From Palaemon carinicauda (taxonomy: Eukaryota; Arthropoda; Malacostraca; Decapoda; Palaemonidae): a DNA stretch of 64,000 nt. A model generated the notes under the pieces. The model made no database searches, was not told the origin of the DNA, and worked only from the letters and a program-made list of their open reading frames with translations. The stretch spans positions 43,688,454 through 43,752,453 of the forward strand of contig NC_090761.1 in the NCBI RefSeq assembly GCF_036898095.1, in the 5' to 3' direction. Position numbers and translations under genes: made by a program. Within the stretch, counting starts at the first letter, position 1, and each line of letters begins with the position of its first letter. Shown in pieces: positions 33,505 through 43,171 of this stretch.

Positions 33505-34671
33505 TGTGTGTGTGTGTGTGAGCGAGTGTTTATTTACTTAAGTTTGTCAAACCGCAAGAAAGAAAGAAAGAGTGTTTATTTGCTTTAGTTTCGTCAGAGA
33601 GAGAGAGAGAGAATTTCATTTGCTTCGTTTTGTTAGATCGCGCGTGCGCAAGAGAGTATGTGTGTATGTGCGTTTGTGTGTGCGTGTTTTGTGTGTCCGC
33701 GGGTGCGCGCTGAGGAAAGGGTAATTAGCGAATGATTGTTTGAAGTTGGAAGATTGTTGGTATAATTGAGGTTGTTTGTTTACCTTTTTAGCTAGGATAG
33801 GGTGGTGTTGAAATGTCTTGGGCGAAAGCATTGGATATCGAACGATAGTAGGAGTCGGCTGTGTATTTTTTTTTGCTCTTCGAAAGCCGGCTGTGAAGCT
33901 TTTTTTTATATTCTGAGCCGCGATTCCTCCTTTGGAGAGACCGAATTTAGAAAGTGGATTTGTTATTGATGACCTGGCCTGTACTTAATATTGTTTGGAC
34001 TGCTCATTTGACTGCATAACCGTTGATGACCTGGCCTGTTATTTGAGATTCCGATTGATGATGATGATGATGATGATTATAATGAGGATGATGACCACGT
34101 TTAATGTTATTGGACAGTCGAATTGACTGTTCGTTATTGTTTGCCAGGAGTGGTGGCAATTGGTTACAAAGACTGGTGCCAGTGTGTAGAGTCGGTGGAC
34201 GATGGTGGCCACACACAAATATTAATTTAAGAAGTTCTCGTATGTTTTAGTATTAAGTTTGATTATTTTTGCTGGGTTATATATGACGACTGGTGTTTAA
34301 GTGTTGTGATTTTTTTTCAGTGTTTAAGTATTTTTCGGTACTGTGTGTGAAGTAAGTGTTTTCAGTACTGTATGTGGACTGACGGTGTTGGGTATATTTA
34401 AAGGCTATTGTTTTCCCGATTATTGGAGAATTCTCGGTACCCTTACGCACCGATATCTATTTATCCAGCAAATTTTGTCTGTTGAATTTAATGTGTGATT
34501 TTTGTTTTCGGTTGCGGTAAATATAGTTTTAAGGTTATGTTTTGTTTGTTTTTCCCTTCGTGCAATAGTCCAGTTTGAAGTAGAGTCAGGGGAAAGTTTG
34601 TATTGTGGGATATTGAGAAAGTAAGAGTGATTAAGGGTGTGGGGGGTTTGTTTTGTTGACATCCCGCTACA
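33207..34671 (+). repeat. 5' LTR of the gypsy element
   Basis: Starts TGTGGAGGATTAATTT and ends ATCCCGCTACA. The 5' third consists of five (GA)n tracts separated by related spacers (GTGTTTATTTAAGTTTTGT-type words), that is, a local tandem structure. The 3' part is unique. A TATATTTAAAGG word at about 34,392 could be promoter related. Compared with the 3' LTR it differs mainly in GA-tract length and in a few single-base indels. Confidence 0.95.
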
Positions 34672-34677
34672 TAAATT

Positions 34678-34695
34678 TGGCGCCCGAACAGGGAC
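34678..34695 (+). other. Primer binding site, tRNA-Lys type
   Basis: TGGCGCCCGAACAGGGAC, six bases after the 5' LTR end. This 18-mer equals the site complementary to the 3' end of tRNA-Lys (UUU), known from lentiviruses and from some gypsy-type elements. It primes minus-strand DNA synthesis. Confidence 0.93.
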
Positions 34696-34761
34696 TGCCG
34701 AGGTGGGATAGAAGCTGGACTGTTGGACGAAGGACGGAATTAGGATTAAGGTTGATGAAAA

Positions 34762-36031
34762 ATGGAGGAGCAATTAAGGGTTTTGAGGGAGGAATTGCGG
34801 CTGAGTAAGGAGCGTGAGGAGAGGTTGCTAGTAGAGAATGAGAGGTTGAACTGGGAGAATGCGGTGATGCAGAAGGAGCTTAGGGAGTTAAAGGGAAACT
34901 GTAGCGAAAGTGGAAGAATGTTTTGAGATGAGGATGAAAGAGAATGAGGAACGAATGGAGAAACGAATGGAAGATATGATAGGGCAAGTAATGGGGATGA
35001 TGAAAACTGTTGTAGGTGAAGGTGCAGTCGGAGGAGTGGCTTCTGCTTCTGGTAACGGGTTGATTGTGGAAGAGGATAGGGTAAGTGATAATGGGGACGG
35101 TAGTGATAGTGATATTGAAAGTAAAGGGCCTAGACATAGTAAGATTGGAACGAAGGGTGATAGGAAGAAGGAGAAGAAAGGTAAAGATAATGTGAAGAAA
35201 GAAAAGAAGAAAGGTCAGGGTGTGAGTGAGGATGATCATGAATGGGTGAAGGTGGTAAGTAAGAAAAAGGGTAAGAAGGGAATAGTTAAAGATAGGACTT
35301 TGAGTGTAGAATTAGATTCATTGTATTCAAATGAAGAAGAAGGCAACAAGAAGGGAGTAGACAGTGAAGATAGTAGTGAGAATGAAGTAGAGGAAGTTTG
35401 TAAGACAGTGTTTATGAGAGAGGTACCTAGGTGTGCAAGTTATAATGAACATAGCAGTAGGGATGTATATGACTTCTTTAGGGAATATGAAAAGTTTTGT
35501 CAGGCTAAGTATGGGGATAGTAAGAGAGTTTGGGCTAGGGAGTTGGGAGAATTTTTGTCAGGATATTTGTTGACGATGTATGGGGTGATAATGAGTGTAG
35601 GAGAGGTTGAGTATGAAAGTGTAAAGAATAGGATAATTGAACAGGTAAAACGTATGAAAGGTAGTGTTAGGTATAAGCGAAAAAATGATTTTGATGAAGC
35701 ACGAATGAAGGTGGGTGAAGCAATCTCGATGTATGTATGTCGGTTAGAAACATTGGCTAGAAAGAAGTATGGGGACGAAGGAATAAATGAAAATAAGGAA
35801 CTAATGAAGAAGTTTTTGGGTACAGTACCAGAGAGTGTGTGCGAGTTTATTAATTTGAAACGGAAGGAGAAAATGAGGTGGACTAGAGAGAGATTGACTT
35901 GGGATGATATTTTAGAGATAGTTGAGGATTACGAGTTGGATAGGTGTATGAAAGAAAGTAAGTCTGTGAGTGTAAGAACTGGAATGGAGGAATGTGTGCC
36001 AGAATTGGTAGTTTTAGAGATGCTGTTATGA
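34762..36031 (+). pseudogene. Gypsy gag, matrix/capsid part (frameshifted)
   Basis: ATG at 34,762 opens a coiled-coil-like stretch (MEEQLRVLREELRLSKEREE) that runs to a stop at 34,923. The alternative frame through 34,910-36,031 continues the same charged, helical protein, so a single indel near 34,905 explains the break. A lysine/glutamate-rich acidic linker follows, then from about 35,405 a capsid-like helical domain (YNEHSSRDVYDFFREYEKFC, ELGEFLSG, then EAISMYVCRLETLARKKYG). This fits the gypsy gag capsid fold, although gag sequence similarity is weak. The frame shifts again near 35,990 into the nucleocapsid part. Confidence 0.72.
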
Positions 36032-36500
36032 GAGGGCCAATGAGGGCAGCTGATAGTGTAGTAGATAGAAGTGTTAGGGTGAGTAATGTAGGAATACCCA
36101 TGGCGAGAAATGACGGGTTTAGACAGGGAAATCAAGTTTGGAGAGATAGAAGTGCTAGTACGCAGCAAGTTAGGTTAGGTAGTGGTATCTGTGAAGAGAG
36201 GTGTTATAGGTGTGGGAAGGTAGGACATAAAAAGAACGAGTGTAGATGGGCATTAGGAGCATGTTTCGGGTGTGGAGAGACAGGGCATCGTATTAGCGAC
36301 TGTAAGAAAGAGAAAGTGGTCAAGTGTTATCGGGTGTGGTATGACTGGACACATAGCGAGTGGATGCCGTAATAATCGTATGAATGTAATTTGTGGGTAA
36401 TTGTGGTAAGGATGGTCATTATGCTAGAATGTGCAAGGAGCCGCGGGGTAAAGTGTACTGAATGTGATGCAGATGGGCATGTAGCTAGGGTTTTGTAGAA
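35992..36500 (+). pseudogene. Gypsy gag, nucleocapsid part with multiple CCHC knuckles
   Basis: The frame 35,992-36,372 has two clean CX2CX4HX4C zinc knuckles: CYRCGKVGHKKNEC (36,202-36,243) and CFGCGETGHRISDC (36,262-36,303). Downstream, in shifted frames, three more knuckle-like segments can be read at about 36,322-36,369, 36,400-36,440 and 36,455-36,497, the last two imperfect. Zinc knuckles bind the element RNA during packaging. At least three frameshifts occur in 200 bp. Up to five knuckles is more than the one or two usual in gypsy gag. Confidence 0.7.
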
Positions 36501-36559
36501 AGAAGGGGTCAAGTCAGCCAGGATGTTCGGGAAACTAATTAATCAGAGGGTTCAGCTGG

Positions 36560-37076
36560 GTGAGTCCCTCGTGTGTGTGGGGAGTGAATGTGATGCATGT
36601 TCGTGAGGGTTTATTGCATGAAGATGTGATGGGAGAAAGAGCACATGATTGCATGAGTGTGAAAATGATTTTTAATGGTGTAGAGTTGGTTGGTTTGATT
36701 GATACTGGTTGTGGTGTCAATTTAATGTTTAGGAATGCATATGATAAGGTAAAAGAGGTTTTGTGAATTTAAGGGATGTAAGGGTGAAGTAAAAGGTATT
36801 GGTAATTTGCGTATGCCTGTGCAAGGAAAGTTGCGGGAAAATGTTATGATTGGGGGGCTGATGATGGAGGATAATGATTTTTACGTGGTTGAGGGAGCGA
36901 ATGAGAAATATGACGTACTGCTTGGGTATAAATTTCTGAAAAAATGTGGTATGATTGTACATCCAAGTGTGAATATGATTGAAATAAAGGTTAAAGGTAA
37001 TATTTGTGGGGAATTTTATTTAAAGGAAGACGGCAGAGGTGAGTACGAAGGTGTGGGAAGGGAGTGCCGTTGGTAG
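36560..37076 (+). pseudogene. Gypsy aspartic protease, first domain (PR1)
   Basis: Frame 36,560-36,766 holds GVELVGLIDTGCGVNLM with the catalytic D-T-G at 36,701-36,709. After a frameshift near 36,770, frame 36,807-37,076 contains DNDFYVVEGANEKYDVLLGYKF, the beta strand plus LLG motif that closes the retropepsin fold. The position between zinc knuckles and RT is the standard gypsy protease position. A dimer would cleave gag-pol. About 90 further codons follow in other frames (to 37,539), containing the usual protease-RT connector, before RT starts. Confidence 0.75.
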
Positions 37077-37536
37077 CAAAGGAAAGTGTAAAGTTATCGG
37101 GTAAGAAAGGTGAGGTTATTAGTGTGAAAGTTGCATGGCCGAGCAGTCTGGGAATTTCAAATAGTGACAAGGATGAATATGTAGTGGAAGGTATGGAAGC
37201 AGGTAATTTGGTGAAAACGAGTGCGTATATATATGATGGTGTTATGAATATGCAGGAACCCAAGGTGTATGTAAGGTTGTTGCCGTGTGTTAGGAGAAGA
37301 GAGTACGCGGAATACGTGAGGGTGATTGCATGGGATGTATGTATACACTGATTAATGTAGAGGATGGAAGATATGTTAAGGCGAGACAGGTGATGTCTGG
37401 TAAGGTAAAGAACGATGACGATTGGGATTACGATACGTTGAAAGGAAGAATTAAGTTAGATGAGAGTATAAGTGAGGTCGAAAGGGAACGATTGCTTAAG
37501 ATGTTATGGGATAAGCGGGAGAGTTATGAGTCTCGG

Positions 37537-39451
37537 TGACGATGATTGTGGGGGGTCAGACCTGCCAGAATTTAAAATAGTTCTCAGTGAAGATACCCCC
37601 ATATATCAGCGTCCCAGGCATTTTTCTCCGCCTATTGCCAAGGAGATAGAGGAGCAGTGTCAGGAATTAGAGCGTATGGGTGTAATAGAAAGGAGTGAGA
37701 GTGCCTGGAATAGCCCTATTGTCCCTGTACGAAAGCCTGATGGAAGTTTACGCATGTGTATTGATTATAGGAAGGTGAATGAAGTGACTGTTAAAGAACG
37801 TTTTCCAATGAATGTGGTGTCTGATTGTGTTTATAAGATGCATGGAATGAAAGTTTTTACTAAATTAGATTTGGTGCGGGGCTATTATCAGATGCCTCTA
37901 GCAGAGGGGAGCAGGCCCATTACCGCATTTTCAAGTACAAATTGTCACTACCAATTTAAAAGGTTGAGTTTTGGTCTTGCTAATGCGCCTGCTGCCTTCC
38001 AAAGAGCGATGAATGTTGTATTGGCTGGTTTCGATCGACAGAAGGTGACTGTTTTTATAGATGATATTCTGATTGCGAGCGAGACTGTTGAGGAACATAT
38101 GCGGTTGCTTGAGGCCGTGTTGATGCGGTTAATTGAAGTTGGTGTGAAAATTAAGCTTGAGAAGTGTACATGGTTGTCCAGGGAGGTGGAATTTCTTGGG
38201 CATGTAGTGGGTGAATCTGGTATAAGGAAGAGTGACAAGTTTGTGAATAAGGTGCGAGAATTTCCACGTCCCCGGACTGTGCGTGAGTTGCGAGGTTTTC
38301 TTGGTTTGGTTGAGTTTGGGCGCAAGTTTGTTAGAGATTGTTCAGGTATAGGGAAGCCTTTGAATGAATGGACGGGTAAAAGGAATAGTACAAAATTAAA
38401 ATGGGATGATCGGATGATAGAAGCGTTTGAAAGGTTGAAGGAAGAGGCCGCGAAAGACGTCACTTTGGCATTTCCAGACTACAGTGAAAATGCGAATATG
38501 CTAGAGTTGTATACGGATGCGAGTGGGGTTAGTATGGGTGGTTGTTTGGTTCAAATGCAGAGAGTAAATGGAGAAGAGCAATTGAGAGTAATAGCGTATG
38601 TTAGTAAAGCGTTTAATAAAGCTGAGCGGAAGTATTCGACGATTGACAGGGAATTGGCTGCAATACGATTTTGTGTGAAAGCGTTGAAAGTATTTTTGTA
38701 TGGTGTAAAATTCATTGTGCGTACTGACCATCAGCCCCTAGTGTACATGATAAGGAAAGAGTGTGTGAATGCAAGGGTTGCTAGGACCATAGAGGATTTG
38801 AATGAATTTGATTTTAGGTTAGAATATGTACCGGGAAATAAGAATGTGATAGCAGATGCGATGTCGAGGATGCATGGGAGGATGGAAGATAAAGAGAGTA
38901 ATCAGAATTCTGAAAGGTTGCCTGAAGGTTTAGTTGTGGAGCAGATTTGTGAAGGGGAAGATATGGTATATAAGTGTATCCTAATGGGTTTAAGTAAGTT
39001 GGTACAAGAGGGTTTAGATACGGAAATACCAGGTAGCGTAAGCGAGCTTAAAAGAAGGGTGATGAATGAAGTGTCAAAAGAAATGGTATATGAGGAGGAG
39101 AGTAGTGTACTAGAAGGGGAAGTATTATCAAAGATATTAATGGTGGTAAGTATGTTGTATGGTGTAACTGTGTATTTGTATTTTGGATGGAATCGACCGA
39201 TGGAATATAGGGCATGTAAGGAGAATGATAGGGAATATATTTTGAGGATTCAATGTAAGGAGGAATGTTGCAAATTGTTGAGTGAGAAGGATGATGGTGC
39301 AAGTGACCTTAATCTAAGATATGGGGGTATAGAGGACAGTGAACATGATGATGAACATATTGGTGAAGTGAGTGACAGAATTGAAAGGAGAGTAAATGTA
39401 TGTATGCATGGTGTAAAAAGGAAGGATGATGACGTATGTGAATATAAATGA
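37537..39451 (+). CDS. Gypsy reverse transcriptase-RNase H (intact frame)
   Basis: The open frame (formally 37,472-39,451; homology begins at about 37,540) is uninterrupted. RT: SAWNSPIVPVRKPDG, MCIDYRKVNE, FTKLDLVRGYYQMPL (motif A D), FKRLSFGLANAPAAFQRAMN (motif B), VFIDDILIAS (catalytic DD, about 38,052) and EFLGHVVGESGI. RNase H: LYTDASGVSMGGCLV (first D, about 38,510), the ERKYSTIDRELAAI segment (catalytic E) and IVRTDHQPLVYM (D), ending DAMSRM. The last 190 codons after RNase H are charged and unmatched. All catalytic residues are present, so the enzyme could be active. The frame overlaps the second protease frame by 26 bp. Confidence 0.93.
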
Positions 39452-39772
39452 GAATGAATATTGTAGTTTAATTGATACGGGTGCTCAAGTGTCATTAGTA
39501 AATGAGTCGGTTATCAGGGAAATTGAGAGGTACAATTGGGAAGTGAAAAGACAGTGTACGAGTGTGAGAATTCATGGAATAGGTCAGGGAAGTTTACTTG
39601 TTTGGGAAGAAGTGAGGTTTGAAAGTGAAACTAGGGAGTATGGAAGTTGAACATAATTTTATTGTAATGGGAGAGAATGAAATGCCTAGTTGTTTTTTGA
39701 TGGGAATAGATTTTTTGAGGTTGCACCATGTGTCAGTTGATGTTGGTAAGGGTTTGCTTTCAAAGAATGGCT
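39426..39772 (+). pseudogene. Second aspartic-protease-like domain (PR2) between RNase H and integrase
   Basis: Frame 39,426-39,650 reads EYCSLIDTGAQVSLVNESVI, with D-T-G-A at 39,474-39,485, then RIHGIGQGSLLVWEEV, consistent with the flap region. A one-frame shift near 39,645 leads into VEHNFIVMGENEM and CFLMGIDFLRLHHVSVDVGKG (to 39,772), the retropepsin-closing (I/L)-(L/M)-G-x-D-F-L strand. So both halves of a retropepsin fold are present, in the correct order, downstream of RNase H. PR1 upstream of RT also has both halves. A protease at this site is not part of the standard gypsy layout. Confidence 0.62.
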
Positions 39773-41664
39773 TGTAAGGTAATAGTAATCGAGGATAATA
39801 GTGTATTCATGGCGAATTTTGTTGGCATGATTGATATTGCAAAGAGTGAAGATGATTTGTTAAGCAAAGAAGAGGTGGAAGAAATGCAAGGTGAATGTTT
39901 CGAAATAAATAGGTTACGTGAATGTATTTTAAATGGTATTAGGGTGGAAGAATGGCCGTGTGATTTGGAAGCGTATAAGAAAGTTGTTAAAAGATTTATT
40001 GTTTGTAAGAATATTGTGTATTTTTTGCATAGGGGAATGGATGAAGATATATATGTTCCTGTATTTCCAATGCATGCAGCTGTAAGTATGTGTATGGTAG
40101 TGCATGACAGGTATGGGCATATGGGGAAGAATAAATTGTGGGAATGCATGCGAGAGAGGTTGTTTACGCCTGGGTTGAGCCAAATTTGTAGGGATGTAGC
40201 GACTACTTGTGAGGATTGTCAGAAGGGAAAGTATCAGAGCATGCATGCAAGTCCGCCTATTTTGAGGTTACGTATGAAAGAGCCATTTGAGATGTTTGTG
40301 ATTGATTGTGTTTCGTTGCCTGTGACTGCGAGAAGACATGTGGGAATGATTGTCATGGTCGATCATATGAGCAAGTTTGCGTATGCCGTACCCATCAAGA
40401 ATAAAAGAAGTGAGACTGTAGCGAGAATGGTAAGTCAAGTGATGTTGCCGATGAGTGTGTGTAAGCCTGCGAAAATGTTAAGTGACAATGGTCCGGAGTT
40501 TGTTGGATGGGAGTTTGAGCAGATGTTGAGAGAATGGGGCATTGAACATGTGTATTCGACTCCGTATATGCCAAGTGCGAATGGTTTGGCTGAAAGGACG
40601 GTAAGAACCTTGACAGAAATTTTGCGGATGATGAGTACATGTGATAATGATTGGGATTTATATGTTGGGCGTGCGTTGTGGGCGTATAATGCGACTGTGC
40701 ACAAGAGTACTGTATGTCTCCGTGTAAGTTTGTGTTGAATTTTGAAAAGATAGTAAGACCGAGATTGAGTGTGTCCGAGAATGATAGAGATGTTTGGAAG
40801 AAAGCAAATGAGAGATTTGAAAGCTACAAAGTGGGAGAGAAAGTGTTAAAAGAAGTAATTGAAAAGGGAAGAATGAATGTCAATAAGGTACGTGATAAGT
40901 TTGAAGGTCCATATGAGGTGTTAGATGTTGGTTCTAGTGGGTTGAGTTATGTTTTAGGTAAAGTAAGTGTGGATGGTAGTGTGGAAAAGGTTAGGGCACA
41001 CCACAATCAGTTGCGGAAATGGAAGGAGGTACCAAGATATATTCAGGAGAATGGTATGACTAAATGGCTAAAAACGAACAAGTATGAACCGAGTATGTGT
41101 GAGGCATTAGGTTTAGAAGATAAGCAATTGGTGTTAGTAGAGTATGGAAAGAAAAAGAAGTCTGAGAATTTTACTGGGGATAAAAGACGGGAGAATTTTG
41201 TAGTTGTAGGCGGAAATCAGAATAAGCAGGACAAGGGTGTAAATGTACAGGTGAGTATGGAAGATAAATGTATTAATACAGATGAAACTTGGATGAGTAT
41301 GAATGATACTTATAGTGTGTGTGGTTTTTCGTTAGATGAGGCAAGAGAACGTATGACGGACACGAGAATGAAAGATAGGAGAATGATAAGCAGTATGAAT
41401 GATTCTTTTGTTAAAGTAGAAAATGGTTTAGATGTAATGGATGAATTGTTGACAGAAATTAGTGGGATTTTCGGGCCAGATGAAACTGAGGTAGATGAAA
41501 TAGTGAATGATATCTTAGACGAGCAGAGCATAGACGGGAATCGTAATAGTACGTTGAATGAAAACGACATGGAAGAAGTGAATGAGAGAGTGCAGGTATA
41601 TGAAGGCCCAGTTACCCGAAGCCGAGGCCCTGTTCCTGATTGCGACTGGGTTATGAGAAAATAG
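39728..41664 (+). pseudogene. Gypsy integrase with C-terminal extension (one frameshift)
   Basis: Frame 39,728-40,738: the H-H-C-C zinc domain at about 40,099-40,222 (VVHDRYGHMG, then CEDCQKGK); catalytic core with FVIDCV (first D), LSDNGPEF (second D, about 40,480) and GLAERTVRTL (E, about 40,585). A shift near 40,714 moves into frame 40,714-41,664 with DKFEGPYEVLDV, a GPY-type C-terminal domain, and VRAHHNQLRKWKEVP. About 200 further codons are acidic and unmatched, ending in VTRSRGPVPDCDWVMRK and TAG. The catalytic triad is complete. The protein inserts the cDNA with a 4-bp duplication, which agrees with the ACAT repeats seen. Confidence 0.85.
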
Positions 41665-41690
41665 GTAAGTTTTGTGTGAGGATTTGGCAA

Positions 41691-41707
41691 AGTAAGGGGG
41701 GAGGAAA
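41691..41707 (+). other. Polypurine tract
   Basis: AGTAAGGGGGGAGGAAA directly before the 3' LTR; purine-only from 41,694. It primes plus-strand DNA synthesis. Confidence 0.88.
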
Positions 41708-41753
41708 TGTGGAGGATTAATTTTATTTTAATTTATTTTTTTATTTGCCAAAT

Positions 41754-41794
<41 letters not shown>

Positions 41795-41818
41795 CAAGTG
41801 TGTTTATTTAAGTTTTGT

Positions 41819-41859
<41 letters not shown>

Positions 41860-41969
41860 TGTTTACAGTATTGGCTTTAGTTTTGTCACAGAGAGAGAGA
41901 GAGAGGAGAGAGAGAGAGTTGTTTTAGTATTGTTAAATTGAGACATTTTATTTGCTTTAGCTTTGTCAT

Positions 41970-42002
<33 letters not shown>

Positions 42003-43171
42003 TGTGTGTGTGTGTGTGAGCGAGTGTTTATTTACTTAAGTTTGTCAAACCGCAAGAAAGAAAGAAAGAGTGTTTATTTGCTTTAGTTTCGTCAGAGAGA
42101 GAGAGAGAGAATTTCATTTGCTTCGTTTTGTTAGATCGCGCGTGCGCAAGAGAGTATGTGTGTATGTGCGTTTGTGTGTGCGTGTTTTGTGTGTCCGCGG
42201 TGCGCGCTGAGGAAAGGGTAATTAGCGAATGATTGTTTGAAGTTGGAAAGATTGTTGGTATAATTGAGGTTGTTTGTTTACCTTTTTAGCTAGGATAGGG
42301 TGGTGATGAATGTCTTGGGCGAAAGCATTGGATATCGAACGATAGTAGGAGTCGGCTGTGTATTTTTTTTTGCTCTTCGAAAGCCGGCTGTGAAGCTTTT
42401 TTTTTATATTCTGAGCCGCGATTCCTCCTTTGGAGAGACCGAATTTAGAAAGTGGATTTGTTATTGATGACCTGGCCTGTACTTAATATTGTTTGGACTG
42501 CTCATTTGACTGCATAACCGTTGATGACCTGGCCTGTTATTTGAGATTCCGATTGATGATGATGATGATGTTGATTATAATGAGGATGATGACCACGTTT
42601 AATGTTATTGGACAGTCGAATTGACTGTTCGTTATTGTTTGCCAGGAGTGGTGGCAATTGGTTACAAAGACTGGTGCCAGTGTGTAGAGTCGGTGGACGA
42701 TGGTGGCCACACACAAATATTAATTTAAGAAGTTCTCGTATGTTTTAGTATTAAGTTTGATTATTTTTGCTGGGTTATATATGACGACTGGTGTTTAAGT
42801 GTTGTGATTTTTTTTCAGTGTTTAAGTATTTTTCGGTACTGTGTGTGAAGTAAGTGTTTTCAGTACTGTATGTGGACTGACGGTGTTTGGGTATATTTAA
42901 AGGCTATTGTTTTCCCGATTATTGGAGAATTCTCGGTACCCTTACGCACCGATATCTATTTATCCAGCAAATTTTGTCTGTTGAATTTAATGTGTGATTT
43001 TTGTTTTCGGTTGCGGTAAATATAGTTTTAAGGTTATGTTTTGTTTGTTTTTCCCTTCGTGCAATAGTCCAGTTTGAAGTAGAGTCAGGGGAAAGTTTGT
43101 ATTGTGGGATATTGAGAAAGTAAGAGTGATTAAGGGTGTGGGGGGTTTGTTTTTGTTGACATCCCGCTACA
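41708..43171 (+). repeat. 3' LTR of the gypsy element
   Basis: 1,464 bp, TGTGGAGG...CGCTACA, direct repeat of 33,207-34,671. One of its GA tracts contains a GGAG interruption absent from the 5' copy. Confidence 0.95.

Larger units (their letters stand above)
33207..43171 (+). mobile_element. Ty3/gypsy LTR retrotransposon, 9,965 bp, near complete
   Basis: Two direct 1.46-kb LTRs (TG...CA) flank a 7.0-kb interior with PBS, gag, protease, RT, RNase H, integrase and PPT in gypsy order (integrase last). A 4-bp target duplication ACAT flanks it at 33,203-33,206 and 43,172-43,175, and joining the flanks across one copy restores a satellite unit. LTRs differ outside the microsatellites by only about ten small changes, so insertion is recent. 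Yet the coding region is split by about a dozen frameshifts. A second aspartic-protease-like domain lies between RNase H and integrase. No envelope frame is visible between integrase and PPT. The tRNA-Lys-type PBS is shared with some gypsy lineages such as Osvaldo; clade is not determined. Confidence 0.93.

Noticed and set aside
34004..34216. 70-codon minus-strand ORF repeated at 42,502-42,714
   Set aside because: It is conserved only because it lies in both LTRs. It has a (CAT/CAC)n-type histidine run and no domain.
41050..41707. Envelope gene in the 33-43 kb gypsy element
   Set aside because: The frame after integrase is acidic and hydrophilic with no signal peptide, fusion peptide or transmembrane segment, and it ends 43 bp before the 3' LTR.
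41745..41927. 60-codon ORF rich in RE repeats
   Set aside because: It is the translation of (GA)n tracts in the 3' LTR.
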